45,692 nucleotides of DNA from Actinomycetota bacterium (GCA_040754375.1 JBFMCT010000028.1:1-45692), one strand, 5' to 3'; counted from the first letter of the stretch, positions 1 through 8,722 are shown. Notes: generated by a model not told the origin, from the letters alone. A program made the numbers and translations.

Positions 1-2389
1 CCGGGGCGGTGGCCGGGGCCGGGGCGGGCGGGGCCGGAGGGATGGGGGGCCCGAGGGGGACCCGTGCCTGCACGGCGGTGCCGCCCTCGGGCAGGCGCTC
101 GATGGTGAAGGTCCCGCCGAGCTCGGCGGCCCGGCGGCGCATCGACGCCAGCCCCACCCCCGGGGCGTAGACCGCCGGCAGGCCGCACCCGTCGTCGGCC
201 ACCCCCAAGTCGAGACCGGCCTCGGCGGCCACCGCCAGCGTCACGTGGCAGCGCGATGCCCGGCCGTGGCGGCAGGCGTTGCTCAGGGCCTCCATCACGA
301 TGTGGAAGGCGGCCACCTCAGCGGCCGCGCTGAGCTGGCCCAGGTCGCCGTCCACGGCCACAGACACAGTGCACGCCGCCCCCTGGCCCGGCCCGGCTGG
401 CACCGTGAAGGCGGCCGCCTGGCGGCGGATGGCACCCTCCAGGCCCAGCTCGTCGAGGGTGGCCGGCCGCAGCCCGTCGACCAGGCGACGCACGTCGGCC
501 ACCGCCCCCCGCAGCATGTCCCCCACGCGGTCGATGTCGTCGGCCGCCCGTTCGGGGTCGGCCGCCACCCGGGCGCTGGCCGCGGCCAGGGTCATGGCCC
601 CTCCCACCAGGGTGGGGCACAGCCCGTCGTGCAGGTCGCGGTGAAGGGCCCGGCGCTCCTCCTCCCGGGCCGTGACCACGTCTTCGAGGGTGCGCTGGAG
701 CCGGGCCCGCAACACCACGACGTGGGCGTTGACGGCCACCGTGCGGCACACCTCGTCGAGAAGGCGCCGGTCGGCCGGCCCGAAGGGTTCGGTGCCGGGA
801 CCGACGGCCAAGGCCAGCCGCCCCACCCGCTCACCCCGGTGCTCCAGGACCAGCACGGTGGGCTGGCCGATGGGCTGGCCGTAGCGGGCCGACGCCCCCA
901 CCACCCCTTCGGTGCTGTCCAGCTCGATGGCCACGTAGGGCAGGCGCAGGGCGTGGGCGAGGGTCTCGGCGACGGCCGGCAACACCTCGTCGGCCGCTCC
1001 GGTGGCCTCCAGGCGTTCTCCCAGCCGCGACACGACCTCGTAGGGGTCGTCGCGGGCGCCGTAGACGAGCCTGGTGACCCGGCGGCCCAGGGCATCGCGC
1101 ACCAAGGAGACGAAGACGGCCACCAGCCCGCTGGCCACCAGGGCCGAGGTGGCCACCGGCCCCGTCACCTGGCGGCTGGCGGTCAGGAGCACCAGGAAGT
1201 ACACGCCGAAGATGCCCACCGTCAGCACGGTGTAGATCAACGACCGCTTGAGCGCGACCTCGACGTCGAACAGGCGGTAGCGCAGTATTGCGCCCCCGAC
1301 CACTATCGGGAACGGCAGGTAGACCATGGCCAGCCAGCGCTCGGGGATGAAGGGCCGGCCCACCACCACCGACGGGACCTGCCCAGCCGCCATGTACACG
1401 AAGGTGCAGGCCACGAACGTCACCGCCACCCACCGCATCCGGGCACGGTGTACCCCGCTGCGGGCCCGGCGGAACGACAGCACGACCACCAGGGCCAGGG
1501 CCACCGGGAAGACCCGGCTGGCCGTGTAGGACACCGACACCAGCCGTCCCAGGCGGGCCAGGTCACCCTCGGCGGCCGGCAGCAGGGCGAGCAGGTAAAG
1601 GCCGTAGAGGGCGAAAGGGCCGATGTAGGCGGCGGCCACAGCCCGGCGGTGCGCCCGGGGCGAGAGCCAGCGTGACGGGAACACGAGCAGGAAGTGGCAG
1701 ATGGCCCCCCACATGACGGCCACCACGATGCGTTCGGCCAGGAAGGGGGCCAGGCCCCGGGGCCGCAGCAGGTCGGCTACCTGCACGTAGGACGCGGCCC
1801 CCGCCCCGAAGGCGATCAAGGCGGACACGCCCAGCAGCACCCGAGCGGCGTGGTCTCGTGGGCGCATCACGAACACGAACCCGGCGATGGCCATGATGAC
1901 CAGCACCAGCGGGACGCTGGGTGGGTTGCCGGCGATGGCCTCCCACAGCGAGTAGTCCCGCACCACCACCTCGACGTCGACCGTCTGGCCGGCGCGCTCC
2001 ACCGTGTAGGTGAGCCGGTCGCCGGGCTGGGGCCAGTCCCGGCTGCGGGGGTGGTCGCCGCCGGCCCACCGTTCGAGGGCCACGCCGTCGACGGCCGTCA
2101 CGATGTCGCCCTCGCGCAGCCCGCTACCGGCGCCCTCCACCCGGGCCAGCATCACGCCCGCCTCGGTCCACGCCGGCGAGTTGGGAGCGGTCAGGGCGCC
2201 GTCGGAGGGGTCGCCCACCCGGGCCACGGCCCGCATGACGACCGGCACGGCCAGCGTGGCCAGCACGACCACGACGGCCACCACCCGCGTCCACCCCACC
2301 GCCGACCGCGGTTCGGGCGGCCCCGTCGCGACCTCGACGGGCGCGTCGTGTGGGGGGCTGGTCGCCAGTCCCCGCCGTCCCCGGGCCAT
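1..2389 (-). CDS. PDZ-domain membrane sensor histidine kinase (HisKA_3 / NarL type), C-terminus cut by the window edge
   Basis: Predicted membrane two-component sensor. Reading the minus strand gives, in order: one hydrophobic segment (about residues 33-52), a PDZ-like domain with GLREGDIVTAVDG, a block of hydrophobic segments (about 150-320), a GAF-like stretch, a HisKA_3 dimerisation helix with EEERRALHRDLHDGL and phospho-acceptor His near residue 587, then an HATPase domain with EALSNACRHG (N box), DDGCGLP (G1) and GVGLASMRRRA (G2). The frame is open through position 1, so only a short Pro/Ala-rich tail is missing. I chose ATG at 2389 because a GGAGGGG ribosome site lies 9 nt upstream; GTG at 2395 is possible, and ATG at 2423 is out of frame. 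A NarL/LuxR-type response regulator would be expected just beyond the left edge. PDZ plus HisKA_3 kinases are seen in actinobacteria; the signal is unknown. Confidence 0.85.
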   Translation of the reverse strand, partial: MARGRRGLATSPPHDAPVEVATGPPEPRSAVGWTRVVAVVVVLATLAVPVVMRAVARVGDPSDGALTAPNSPAWTEAGVMLARVEGAGSGLREGDIVTAVDGVALERWAGGDHPRSRDWPQPGDRLTYTVERAGQTVDVEVVVRDYSLWEAIAGNPPSVPLVLVIMAIAGFVFVMRPRDHAARVLLGVSALIAFGAGAASYVQVADLLRPRGLAPFLAERIVVAVMWGAICHFLLVFPSRWLSPRAHRRAVAAAYIGPFALYGLYLLALLPAAEGDLARLGRLVSVSYTASRVFPVALALVVVLSFRRARSGVHRARMRWVAVTFVACTFVYMAAGQVPSVVVGRPFIPERWLAMVYLPFPIVVGGAILRYRLFDVEVALKRSLIYTVLTVGIFGVYFLVLLTASRQVTGPVATSALVASGLVAVFVSLVRDALGRRVTRLVYGARDDPYEVVSRLGERLEATGAADEVLPAVAETLAHALRLPYVAIELDSTEGVVGASARYGQPIGQPTVLVLEHRGERVGRLALAVGPGTEPFGPADRRLLDEVCRTVAVNAHVVVLRARLQRTLEDVVTAREEERRALHRDLHDGLCPTLVGGAMTLAAASARVAADPERAADDIDRVGDMLRGAVADVRRLVDGLRPATLDELGLEGAIRRQAAAFTVPAGPGQGAACTVSVAVDGDLGQLSAAAEVAAFHIVMEALSNACRHGRASRCHVTLAVAAEAGLDLGVADDGCGLPAVYAPGVGLASMRRRAAELGGTFTIERLPEGGTAVQARVPLGPPIPPAPPAPAPATAP

Positions 2390-2430
2390 CGCCACTGGCC
2401 CTCCCCGCTGCCCCCCCGCCATGGCCAGGA

Positions 2431-2436
2431 TCGTAA
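2431..2436 (-). promoter_or_regulatory. -10-like box for the sensor kinase
   Basis: TACGAT on the minus strand. Transcription starting about 7 nt downstream would give a leader of about 34 nt carrying the GGAGGGG ribosome site of the kinase. No convincing -35. Confidence 0.35.
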
Positions 2437-2471
2437 TTCAACGCCGGTCGGTGGAGCCGGCGTGGCTTTCG

Positions 2472-2526
2472 CGAAACCCGCGCGGGAATCGGGGGCGTTT
2501 CGCCCACGATCCCCGCGCGGGTTTCG
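2472..2526. repeat. Intergenic palindromic repeat, copy A
   Basis: Inverted repeat with 26-nt arms (2472-2497 and 2501-2526), two mismatches and a TTT loop. Each arm contains CGAAACCCGCGCGGG and then a CGTGGGCG-type end. It lies between the divergent sensor kinase and murT. Copy B is at 19310-19390 and a half copy is at 6178-6200. Confidence 0.85.
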
Positions 2527-2549
2527 TGGGGTCGGGCCGGTCCGCGACA

Positions 2550-3800
2550 ATGGGCGTCCTCGTGGAGCTGCCGCTGAGAACCCGGCTGGCCGCCTTGTCA
2601 GGACGGCTCGCGTCCGAGCTGTCCCGGCGGGTGGGGACGGGCGCGGGGTCCAACATCGGGGGACGGGTCACCTTGGCCATCGACCCCCACGCCCTGGAAC
2701 TGATGGCTGCCGGCCGGGAGGTGGCCCTGGTCTCGGGCACCAACGGCAAGACGACTACCACCCGGCTGCTGGTGGCTGCCCTCACCGGCCACGGGTCGGT
2801 GACGACCAACTCGTCGGGGTCCAACCTGCTCTCGGGCCTGGTGGCCTCCCTGGCCGGGGGCAGCCAGACCAAGTTCGCCGCCCTGGAGGTGGACGAGGGG
2901 CTGCTGGCCCGGGCCGTATCGGCCGTGGAGCCGGCCGTCGTCGTGCTGCTCAACCTCAGCCGCGACCAGCTCGACCGCGTCGGAGAGGTACGCCTGCACG
3001 CCGAGGCCTGGCGGCGGGCCATCGACGGCGTGCCCGCCACCCGGGTGGTGGCCAATGCCGACGACCCCCTGGTGGCCTGGGCCGCCCAGGCCGCCCGCAT
3101 GGTCACCTGGGTCGGGACCGGCCACCGGTGGCGGGCCGACGCCGGGACGTGCCCGGCGTGCGGCAACCGGGTGAGCTGGGACGGCGAGGGCGACCACTGG
3201 GCGTGCGTGGCCTGCGGGTTCTCCCGCTGCCCGCCCGAACTGTGGCTCGACGGCGACGACCTGGTGACGGCCTCCGGCGAACGCCACCGGCTCCACCTGG
3301 AACTGCCCGGCTGGTGCAACCGGGCCAACGCCGCCATGGCCGCGGCTGCGGCCCTGGGCCTGGGCGTCCGCCTCGACCGGGCCCTGCCCGCCATGACGGC
3401 CGTGCAGACCATCGCCGGCCGCTACGAGACGGTTGCCCTCGACGATGCCAAGGTCCGCCTGCTGCTGGCCAAGAACCCGGCGGGCTGGGCCGAGACCCTC
3501 GACATGATCCGCCCGTCCCCGGTACCCGTGGTCGTGGGGATCAACGCCCGGGTGGCCGACGGCCACGACCCGTCGTGGCTGTGGGACGTCCCCTTCGAGC
3601 GGCTCCGGGGCCGCCTGGTCGTGGCCACCGGCGAGCGCGCCCTCGACCTGGCCGTCCGCCTGCGCTACGCCGAGGTCGAGCACACGGTGGTCATGGGCTA
3701 CCGGCGGGCCGTGAAGGCGGCCAACGGCTCGCCCGACGTCGACCTCGTGGCCAACTACACGTCGTTCCAGGACGCCCGTGCGGAGCTGCGGGCGGCGTGA
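2550..3800 (+). CDS. murT: Lipid II isoglutaminyl synthase, Mur-ligase-like subunit MurT
   Basis: ATP-using subunit of the MurT/GatD enzyme, which amidates the D-glutamate of lipid II to D-isoglutamine at the cytoplasmic face of the membrane. The 416-residue product has the Mur ligase P-loop SGTNGKTTTTRLL, the LEVDEG and LNLSRDQLDR segments, a Cys4 zinc ribbon (CPACGN...CVACGF) inserted in the middle domain as in known MurT, and a C-terminal DUF1727-type domain (KNPAGWAETLDM, VGINARVADGHDPSWLWDV). gatD follows after 29 nt. ATG 2550 is the longest sensible start; GTG 2562 would give VELPLRTRLAAL and fits family N-termini equally well. It is divergent from the sensor kinase, with repeat copy A between them. 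Confidence 0.93.
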   Translation: MGVLVELPLRTRLAALSGRLASELSRRVGTGAGSNIGGRVTLAIDPHALELMAAGREVALVSGTNGKTTTTRLLVAALTGHGSVTTNSSGSNLLSGLVASLAGGSQTKFAALEVDEGLLARAVSAVEPAVVVLLNLSRDQLDRVGEVRLHAEAWRRAIDGVPATRVVANADDPLVAWAAQAARMVTWVGTGHRWRADAGTCPACGNRVSWDGEGDHWACVACGFSRCPPELWLDGDDLVTASGERHRLHLELPGWCNRANAAMAAAAALGLGVRLDRALPAMTAVQTIAGRYETVALDDAKVRLLLAKNPAGWAETLDMIRPSPVPVVVGINARVADGHDPSWLWDVPFERLRGRLVVATGERALDLAVRLRYAEVEHTVVMGYRRAVKAANGSPDVDLVANYTSFQDARAELRAA

Positions 3801-3817
3801 GACGCCGGGGCCCCGGG

Positions 3818-3823
3818 TAGCGT
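3818..3823 (+). promoter_or_regulatory. -10 box for leaderless gatD transcript
   Basis: TAGCGT ends 6 nt before the ATG of gatD, so the transcript would begin at the start codon. gatD may therefore have its own promoter as well as read-through from murT. Confidence 0.45.
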
Positions 3824-3829
3824 CCTGCT

Positions 3830-4579
3830 ATGACGGCACAGGCGGTGTCGATCGCTCTGCTCTACCCCGAGCTGCTCGGCACCTACGGGGACGGCGGCAA
3901 CGCGGTGGTGCTGGCCCAGCGGCTGCGGTGGCGGGCCATCGAGGCCGAGGTGGTCGACGTGACCGCCGGCGAACCCGTGCCGACATCCTGTGACATCTAC
4001 CTCATGGGGGGCGGGGAGGACGGGCCCCAAGCCCTGGCCGTGCGCGAGCTCAGGGCTGGGCGGGCGCTGGCCCGGGCCGTCGAGGGGGGCGCCGCCGTGC
4101 TGGCCGTGTGCGCCGGCTACCAGCTGCTGGGCCGCCAGTTCATCGGCCCCGACGGGCGGCCCCACACTGGCCTCGGCCTGCTGGACTGCTCGACCGACCG
4201 GGGGCCCGGGGCCCGGCGGGTGGGCGAACTGGTCGTCGAACCGGCCGCCGATCTCGGCCTGCCCACGCTCACGGGGTACGAGAACCACGCGGGAGTGACC
4301 CGCCTGGGCCCCGGCGTCCAGCCCCTGGGCCACGTGGTCGTCGGCCGGGGCAACGACCACGGCGACGGCAGCGAGGGTGCCATCGCCGGCCGGGTGGTCG
4401 GCACGTACCTCCACGGGCCGGTGCTGGCCCGCAACCCGGCGTTCGCCGACCTGCTCCTGTCATGGGTGGCCGGGCCCCTCGACCCCCTCGACGAGCCCGA
4501 GGTCGACGCCCTCCGCGACGAACGCATCACCACCGCCCGCCGCAGCCACCCGATCGCCGCCCGCCGCGCCCGCGTGTAG
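3830..4579 (+). CDS. gatD: Lipid II isoglutaminyl synthase, glutamine amidotransferase subunit GatD
   Basis: Glutaminase subunit that supplies ammonia to MurT. Class I (CobB/CobQ-like) amidotransferase of 249 residues. The N-terminus LLYPELLGTYGDGGNAVVL is typical of the family, the nucleophile elbow is AVCAGYQLLG with Cys94, GYENHAG follows, and the catalytic His195 lies in TYLHGPVLARNP. Cys94 has the same number as in characterised GatD. There is no separate synthetase domain, consistent with the partner MurT directly upstream. ATG is preceded by a TAGCGT box rather than a ribosome site. Confidence 0.94.
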   Translation: MTAQAVSIALLYPELLGTYGDGGNAVVLAQRLRWRAIEAEVVDVTAGEPVPTSCDIYLMGGGEDGPQALAVRELRAGRALARAVEGGAAVLAVCAGYQLLGRQFIGPDGRPHTGLGLLDCSTDRGPGARRVGELVVEPAADLGLPTLTGYENHAGVTRLGPGVQPLGHVVVGRGNDHGDGSEGAIAGRVVGTYLHGPVLARNPAFADLLLSWVAGPLDPLDEPEVDALRDERITTARRSHPIAARRARV

Positions 4580-4713
4580 TGCCTCCACGGTCAAGGTTGG
4601 GCTCGTTCCTCGCCCCGGGTTCGGTTGGCCCGGGCCCACTGGCCAGGGTTGCGGGCGCCAGGCAACGGGCGGCACGGGGCGGGCACGGAGCCGACGGGGG
4701 CGGGCCGATCGCG

Positions 4714-4754
4714 CCGTTCTATAGCGGCTGCAAGGGTCGGCCGCTATAGAACGG
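4714..4754. terminator. Stem-loop between convergent genes
   Basis: Perfect 15-bp inverted repeat CCGTTCTATAGCGGC (4714-4728) and its complement (4740-4754), with an 11-nt loop. It lies between the 3' ends of gatD (plus) and the gene ending at 4789 (minus), where a bidirectional terminator is expected. There is no U-tract; an AT-containing stem is unusual in this GC-rich DNA. Confidence 0.55.
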
Positions 4755-4788
4755 AGTGCCGGGTACGTATGACGCCAGCCTCTCAGTC

Positions 4789-6174
4789 TCAGGCGGTCGC
4801 CGTCCTGCGGGCCATCCGGTAGTCGAGAACCAGGAACGGCAGCCCGAACAGCGAGAAGGCGTGCTCGGCCCGCAGCCCGCCGTCGCGGCCTACGAACACG
4901 TCAAGCCGCTCGGCGAAGCCTTGCACCGCCAGCGCCGTCAGTTCGCCGGGGCCGGGGCCGGGCCCTGGGCCTGGGCTGGTCGCCGTCAGGTAGTGGCCGG
5001 GATGGTCGAGGGAGCTGCGGCTCGACAGCACCAGCCCGCCCCCGCGCCGGGCCGAAGGCACCAACGTGGCCGTGAAGGCGGCATGGGGCAGTGGGAAGCC
5101 CACGCTCACGTAGCCCCGGCCCTCGTGGCGGTAGGTCGTGTAGATGCCGACGTAGATGGGCTCGCCAGTCCCTGCGTACGAGCGCACCCAGCCTCGTACG
5201 TCGGGCACGCCGTCGCCGTCGGTGTCGATGGTGTCGATACGGCTGTGGACCCCCCGCTGGGCCTCCCGCTGGTTCATCGGTACGTTGGCCTGACCCAGCG
5301 GCCGGGCGACCAGCGTTCGGTAGAGCAGGTAGCCGGGCCGGGCCCACGCTCTCCAACGGGGGACCACGTCGAGGGTGAACCGGGTGGTGTGCTCGTAGAA
5401 CTCCCGCACTCTCGGGTCGACCTCCGTTGGGTCGAACCCGGGCCCGGCCAGGTCGTCGAGGGAAGCCACGATCCCCACGTCTTCGACGTCCCGGCGGTAA
5501 TCGCCGCCGAGGACCGCTGCCAGGTCCCGCACGTAGTCGGTGCCGACGAAACCCGACCGCGCTTCGAGGGGCACGACGAAGGGCAAGTCGGTCGGACTGA
5601 CCTTCTCGGCCAGCAGGGCGACCTGGGCGTCGCGGAACATGGCCGCCGACAGCGCCCGGTAGGCGACCACCGTGACGGCCGCCGCCACCGGAGGCGGGCT
5701 GTCGGGCAACGCCCGGCCCATGGCCCACCCGAACAGCGGCCCAAGCACGACCTTCTGAGGACGCAGGCCCGCGGCCCCGGCCACCGCCCCCGCCCCGATG
5801 GCCACGGCCCGGGCCCCGGCGCCGGCCCGGCCCGCGAGCCAGCCCACGGGCGCGGCCAGGGCCCCGCTGTACGCAATGCGGTGCCACAAGGCAGGGATCT
5901 CGCCGGGCCGCTGGCGCCGCCGGGCGGCCACCTCGGAGGCCGACAGCAGGGCGGCACCGACCGCCGCCCCGACGAGGCCCGCCCCCCGGCCCCGGTGGCC
6001 GGCCAGGCAGGCCCCGGCTGCCCCGCCCACGGCCGCTGCGAAACCCAGCCCCGCGCCGTCTACCGATCGCCCCCGGCCCCGGTCGCCTTCCCGGCCCCGG
6101 CCCCGGCCCCGGTCGCCGTACCCGGCCCCGTCCCGGTCGCCATGGGCCCTCGCCGGTGGCCCGGAGGACCTCAT
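4789..6174 (-). CDS. Conserved actinobacterial protein of unknown function
   Basis: I do not recognise a function. The 461-residue product starts with a Gly/Arg/Asp low-complexity stretch (residues 5-40), followed by Ala/Gly-rich hydrophobic segments (about 42-80 and 100-165) that may be membrane-associated. The soluble C-terminal half contains [19 protein letters not shown], a DTDGDGVPD segment, [18 protein letters not shown] and [16 protein letters not shown]. From memory, a similar C-terminal pattern occurs in uncharacterised Streptomyces proteins. A longer reading from 6210 would translate half-repeat copy C, so ATG 6174 is preferred. It lies downstream of the lipoate-ligase-like gene on the same strand. 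Confidence 0.75.
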   Translation of the reverse strand: MRSSGPPARAHGDRDGAGYGDRGRGRGREGDRGRGRSVDGAGLGFAAAVGGAAGACLAGHRGRGAGLVGAAVGAALLSASEVAARRRQRPGEIPALWHRIAYSGALAAPVGWLAGRAGAGARAVAIGAGAVAGAAGLRPQKVVLGPLFGWAMGRALPDSPPPVAAAVTVVAYRALSAAMFRDAQVALLAEKVSPTDLPFVVPLEARSGFVGTDYVRDLAAVLGGDYRRDVEDVGIVASLDDLAGPGFDPTEVDPRVREFYEHTTRFTLDVVPRWRAWARPGYLLYRTLVARPLGQANVPMNQREAQRGVHSRIDTIDTDGDGVPDVRGWVRSYAGTGEPIYVGIYTTYRHEGRGYVSVGFPLPHAAFTATLVPSARRGGGLVLSSRSSLDHPGHYLTATSPGPGPGPGPGELTALAVQGFAERLDVFVGRDGGLRAEHAFSLFGLPFLVLDYRMARRTATA

Positions 6175-6177
6175 GAC

Positions 6178-6200
6178 CAAACCCGCGCGGGAGTCGGGGG
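6178..6200. repeat. Half copy of the intergenic palindromic repeat, copy C
   Basis: CAAACCCGCGCGGGAGTCGG and following Gs match the left arm of copy A (2472-2497); the right arm is absent. It sits in the 37-nt gap between the gene ending at 6212 and the start at 6174. Confidence 0.6.
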
Positions 6201-6211
6201 GCCGGGGCACC

Positions 6212-6931
6212 TCACCTCGTCGAGAGGGCGTCGAGGAAGGCGGTCTCCAGGGCGGGGCCGACAGGGCCCAGGCCGCGGGCGACGTCGGCCAGGGCTTCGG
6301 GCGGGACCCCCACGGCGTCGGCCGTAGCGAGCGCGTCCCAGTGGAGCAGGGCGGCGCACTGGAACAGGGCGCCGGAGCGGGCGCGCCGTTGGCTGATGCC
6401 GACCACCTTGCGGCCGCCGGCCGTCACCTCGCCGGGGCCGAGACCCGCGAAGCACACGGCCGCCGACCACGGGGTACGCACCAGGGGGCCGGTGTGAACC
6501 GCCACCTCCCCGACCCCCAGCGCCCCCAGGGCGCCGGCCCACACGTGGCCCAGCCAACCGAAGGCCCGGCCCACGTCGCGGTCCCACCGCACGTCCCCGG
6601 CGGGCACGAACACGTCGGCCCACACCACCGCGCCGGGACGGAGCAGCACGGCCCCTCCCCCGCTGCGGCGCCGCACGACGTCCAGGTCCCCCGAGCACGA
6701 GCCCGGCCCCGCGGGCACGGCCTGGGTGCTGCCCAGCACCAGGGCGGACTGCGTCACCTCGAGGAACCACACGGCTGGTCCGGTACCGGCCGGGGGCCAC
6801 GGTCGGTGGAGCAGCTCGTGGGCCGTCCCCCCCAGCCGCCGGACGGCCCACCGACCGGCCCGACCCGCCAACCAGGAGTAGCCGACCGGCGAGGGCCGCC
6901 CCCCTGGGCCCTCGCCCGGCCGAACTACCAA
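6212..6931 (-). CDS. Lipoate-protein ligase A-like protein (BPL/LplA/LipB fold)
   Basis: Probable lipoyl or octanoyl transferase/ligase, or a related biotinyl-type ligase. In the 239-residue product, [21 protein letters not shown] (the RRxSGGG substrate loop), [25 protein letters not shown] and [21 protein letters not shown] (with the conserved catalytic Lys) follow the order of the LplA family. Length is close to the catalytic domain alone; no C-terminal accessory domain is visible. The TTG start at 6931 lies inside a stem-loop and is uncertain; homology begins around [12 protein letters not shown], so a start further in is possible. No lipoyl-domain protein is encoded nearby, so the acceptor cannot be named. 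Confidence 0.75.
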   Translation of the reverse strand: MVVRPGEGPGGRPSPVGYSWLAGRAGRWAVRRLGGTAHELLHRPWPPAGTGPAVWFLEVTQSALVLGSTQAVPAGPGSCSGDLDVVRRRSGGGAVLLRPGAVVWADVFVPAGDVRWDRDVGRAFGWLGHVWAGALGALGVGEVAVHTGPLVRTPWSAAVCFAGLGPGEVTAGGRKVVGISQRRARSGALFQCAALLHWDALATADAVGVPPEALADVARGLGPVGPALETAFLDALSTR

Positions 6932-6941
6932 AGAGTTCGGC
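6919..6941 (-). terminator. Stem-loop after the HNH gene, overlapping the next start
   Basis: Perfect 8-bp arms GCCGAACT / AGTTCGGC with a 7-nt loop, 31 nt past the HNH stop. It covers the TTG assigned to the lipoate-ligase-like gene, so it could be an attenuator or hide that start. Confidence 0.4.
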
Positions 6942-6971
6942 GGGGCCGGGCCGAACTCCTCCCCGGTCGGC

Positions 6972-7481
6972 TCACGCCGACAGGGCGTCGGCCCCTTGGA
7001 GGTACGGCTCCCAGTGGGGGTGGACGGTCCCGACGGCCACGATGATCCACGTCAGCTCCTTGGGCGCGGTCGGCCGCCGCCGCAGGGCGAACCCGACCTC
7101 GTGGAGGTAGCGGTCCTCCTTGCGGGTGTTGCACGGCCGGCAGGCGGCGACCACGTTCTCCCACACGTGCTGGCCGCCCCGGCTGCGGGGGATGACGTGG
7201 TCGATGTTCTCGGCCGGCACCCCGCAGTACTGGCAGCGGCCCCCGTCGCGGGCGAACACGGCCCGGCGGTTGAGGGCAGCCCGGGCCCGGAACGGCACCT
7301 TGACGAAGTACGTCAGGCGGATGACCGAGGGCACCGCGAACTCCTGGCGCTCGGAGTGGAGCACCCGGTCAGCCGTGTGCAGCACCTCGGCCTTCTCCTT
7401 CAGGACCAGCACGACCGCCCGCCGGACGGACACCACGCAGAGGGGCTCGTAGGAGGCGTTGAGCACCAGTGCCTTGGACAC
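6972..7481 (-). CDS. HNH endonuclease family protein
   Basis: Protein of 169 residues with a C-terminal HNH nuclease fold. Zinc ligands are Cys83 and Cys86 (CQYCG) and Cys114 and Cys117 (CRPCN); the catalytic core is IDHVIPRSRGG (His95) and WENVVAAC (Asn109). The N-terminal part VLNASYEPLCVVSVRRAVVL is the signature of a widespread actinobacterial HNH family of unknown physiological role, usually chromosomal and not tied to a mobile element. GTG at 7481 is preceded by GGGAGAAG. No restriction or phage genes are nearby. Confidence 0.88.
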   Translation of the reverse strand: MSKALVLNASYEPLCVVSVRRAVVLVLKEKAEVLHTADRVLHSERQEFAVPSVIRLTYFVKVPFRARAALNRRAVFARDGGRCQYCGVPAENIDHVIPRSRGGQHVWENVVAACRPCNTRKEDRYLHEVGFALRRRPTAPKELTWIIVAVGTVHPHWEPYLQGADALSA

Positions 7482-7516
7482 CTTCTCCCGCCCTCAGGCC
7501 CCTGCTGGTGGAACGT

Positions 7517-7825
7517 TCATCGAGCCCGAGGGTAGCGCAGGAGGTCCTGTTCGCGGCACCATTGCAGCCACCCGACCACGTCGGACGCCGTGGGGACGGC
7601 CCCCCCGTCGCCATAGGCCGTCTTCATCCGGAACTGCAGCCATTCTGGCCCGGGCCTCGGCACCGGAGGCCACCGCCGCCACCACCCGGGAGGGGCCAGC
7701 CGGCCCACTTGCACGGCAGCCGTAGGCCACAGCCGGGGCCGCACGGCCACGGCCACCACCACCCGGGCCCAGGCCCCCCACGGCTCCCGCCCGCCCTTCG
7801 GAGCAACCGGCCTCGGGCCGGTCAC
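7517..7825 (-). CDS. Small conserved actinobacterial protein of unknown function
   Basis: Product of 102 residues. The reading is supported by coupling: its GTG (7825) overlaps the TGA of the ROK kinase in a GTGA. Visible segments are WARVVVAVAVRPRLWPTA, LAPPGWWRRWPPVP, WLQFRMKTAYG and VVGWLQWCREQ; this pattern is common in actinobacterial genomes from memory, with no assigned function. It is rich in Trp, Arg and Pro and basic, with no signal peptide or clear membrane segment. The tight overlap suggests co-expression with the sugar kinase. Confidence 0.72.
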   Translation of the reverse strand: MTGPRPVAPKGGREPWGAWARVVVAVAVRPRLWPTAAVQVGRLAPPGWWRRWPPVPRPGPEWLQFRMKTAYGDGGAVPTASDVVGWLQWCREQDLLRYPRAR

Positions 7826-8679
7826 AGCCGGCCCAGTCCTCGCCAGCCGACGGCTCCGGCCCCGACCAGGGGGCCGTCGGAGCCGAGGCCCACGGGGACG
7901 ATGCGGGTGTGGCGGGAGAAATCCAGTCGGGACCGTTGCTCCAACTCCCGCTGGGCGGCCACGAAGAAGGGGCCGCCGAAGCCGAGGGCCACCGACCCAC
8001 CCACGACAGCCAGTTGCAGGTCGAGCAGGTTGGCCACCGAGGCCACGGCCCGGCCCACCAGGCGGCCGGTGCGGGCCACCACGTCGGGGCCGGCGTCCTC
8101 GGGCGGGCGCCCGGTGGACGCCGCGATCGACGGGCCCGAAGCCTCGGCCTCCAGGCACCCGCGGCCCCCGCAGGCGCACGGGCGCCCGTCGGGTTCGACG
8201 ACCACATGGCCGATGTGGCCGGCGTTGCCCGCCCGGCCGTCGAGCAGCCGCCCGTCGAGGACCACCCCGCCGCCTACCCCCGTGGAGACCACCATGGCGA
8301 TGAAGTTGCGGTGGCCAGCGGCCGCCCCCCGCCACCCCTCCCCCAAGGCCAGCGCCTTGGCGTCGTTGTCGACGAACGTGGGCAGCCCGGTGGCCTCGGC
8401 CAGCCGTCGGCGCAGTGGGAACCCGCGCCACGCGGCGATGTTGAGCGGTGAGACCTCTTCGCCCCCCGGGCCCATCGGCCCGCCGCAGCCCACGCCGCAC
8501 ACGACGACCTCGCCGTCGCCCCCCACGGCCTCCACCACGGCCATGAGGACCGAGAACAGGCGCTCGGGGCTGTCCCCGCCCGAGGCAGTGGGCGCCGTCG
8601 CCCTGGCGACCAGTTCCCCCTCGGCGGTCACCAGGCCGGCGGCCAGCTTGGTGCCTCCCACGTCGATCGCCAGGGCCAC
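7822..8679 (-). CDS. ROK-family sugar kinase (glucokinase-like)
   Basis: Cytoplasmic ATP-dependent hexose kinase of 285 residues. The N-terminal phosphate loop is LAIDVGGTKLAAGLV; VDNDAKALALGEGW carries the catalytic Asp; STGVGGGVVLDGRLLDG is the second phosphate region; GHIGHVVVEPDGRPCACGGRGCLE is the ROK signature with a His and three Cys for structural zinc. There is no N-terminal HTH, so it is an enzyme rather than a ROK repressor. Glucose is the likeliest substrate, but N-acetylmannosamine, fructose or allose kinases share these motifs. It is divergent from the MoxR gene. A second ROK kinase lies at 38161-39153. Confidence 0.88.
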   Translation of the reverse strand: MALAIDVGGTKLAAGLVTAEGELVARATAPTASGGDSPERLFSVLMAVVEAVGGDGEVVVCGVGCGGPMGPGGEEVSPLNIAAWRGFPLRRRLAEATGLPTFVDNDAKALALGEGWRGAAAGHRNFIAMVVSTGVGGGVVLDGRLLDGRAGNAGHIGHVVVEPDGRPCACGGRGCLEAEASGPSIAASTGRPPEDAGPDVVARTGRLVGRAVASVANLLDLQLAVVGGSVALGFGGPFFVAAQRELEQRSRLDFSRHTRIVPVGLGSDGPLVGAGAVGWRGLGRL

Positions 8680-8692
8680 GTCTATGGCTGTG

Positions 8693-8698
8693 ACCCTA
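8693..8698 (-). promoter_or_regulatory. -10 box for the ROK kinase
   Basis: TAGGGT on the minus strand. A start 7 nt downstream leaves only a 6-nt leader before the GTG at 8679. Confidence 0.4.
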
Positions 8699-8716
8699 AC
8701 GGGGGGACGCGATCGC

Positions 8717-8722
8717 TACCCT
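8717..8722 (+). promoter_or_regulatory. -10 box for the MoxR operon
   Basis: TACCCT followed by 7 nt and an in-frame ATC at 8730. This is the spacing seen at the leaderless genes here, although no ATG, GTG or TTG is at that point. Confidence 0.4.

Noticed and set aside
245-1675. Long plus-strand open frames across 245-1675 and 1694-3820
   Set aside because: They are antisense or off-frame to the sensor kinase and murT, have Gly/Arg/His-rich composition typical of high-GC shadow frames and no domain signatures.
2124-2550. Leaderless-looking ATG at 2423 (minus) after TACGAT
   Set aside because: ATG 2423 is in a different frame from the kinase and leads only to a low-complexity 100-codon frame. 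The kinase start at 2389 has its own ribosome site.
5000-5040. Gly-Pro repeat coded near 4945-4985
   Set aside because: A short GPGPGPGPG linker in the unknown protein at 4789-6174; low complexity in GC-rich DNA rather than a separate element.
6972-7481. HNH nuclease as part of a restriction or homing system
   Set aside because: It belongs to a common chromosomal actinobacterial HNH family and has no methylase, intron or mobile-element neighbours.
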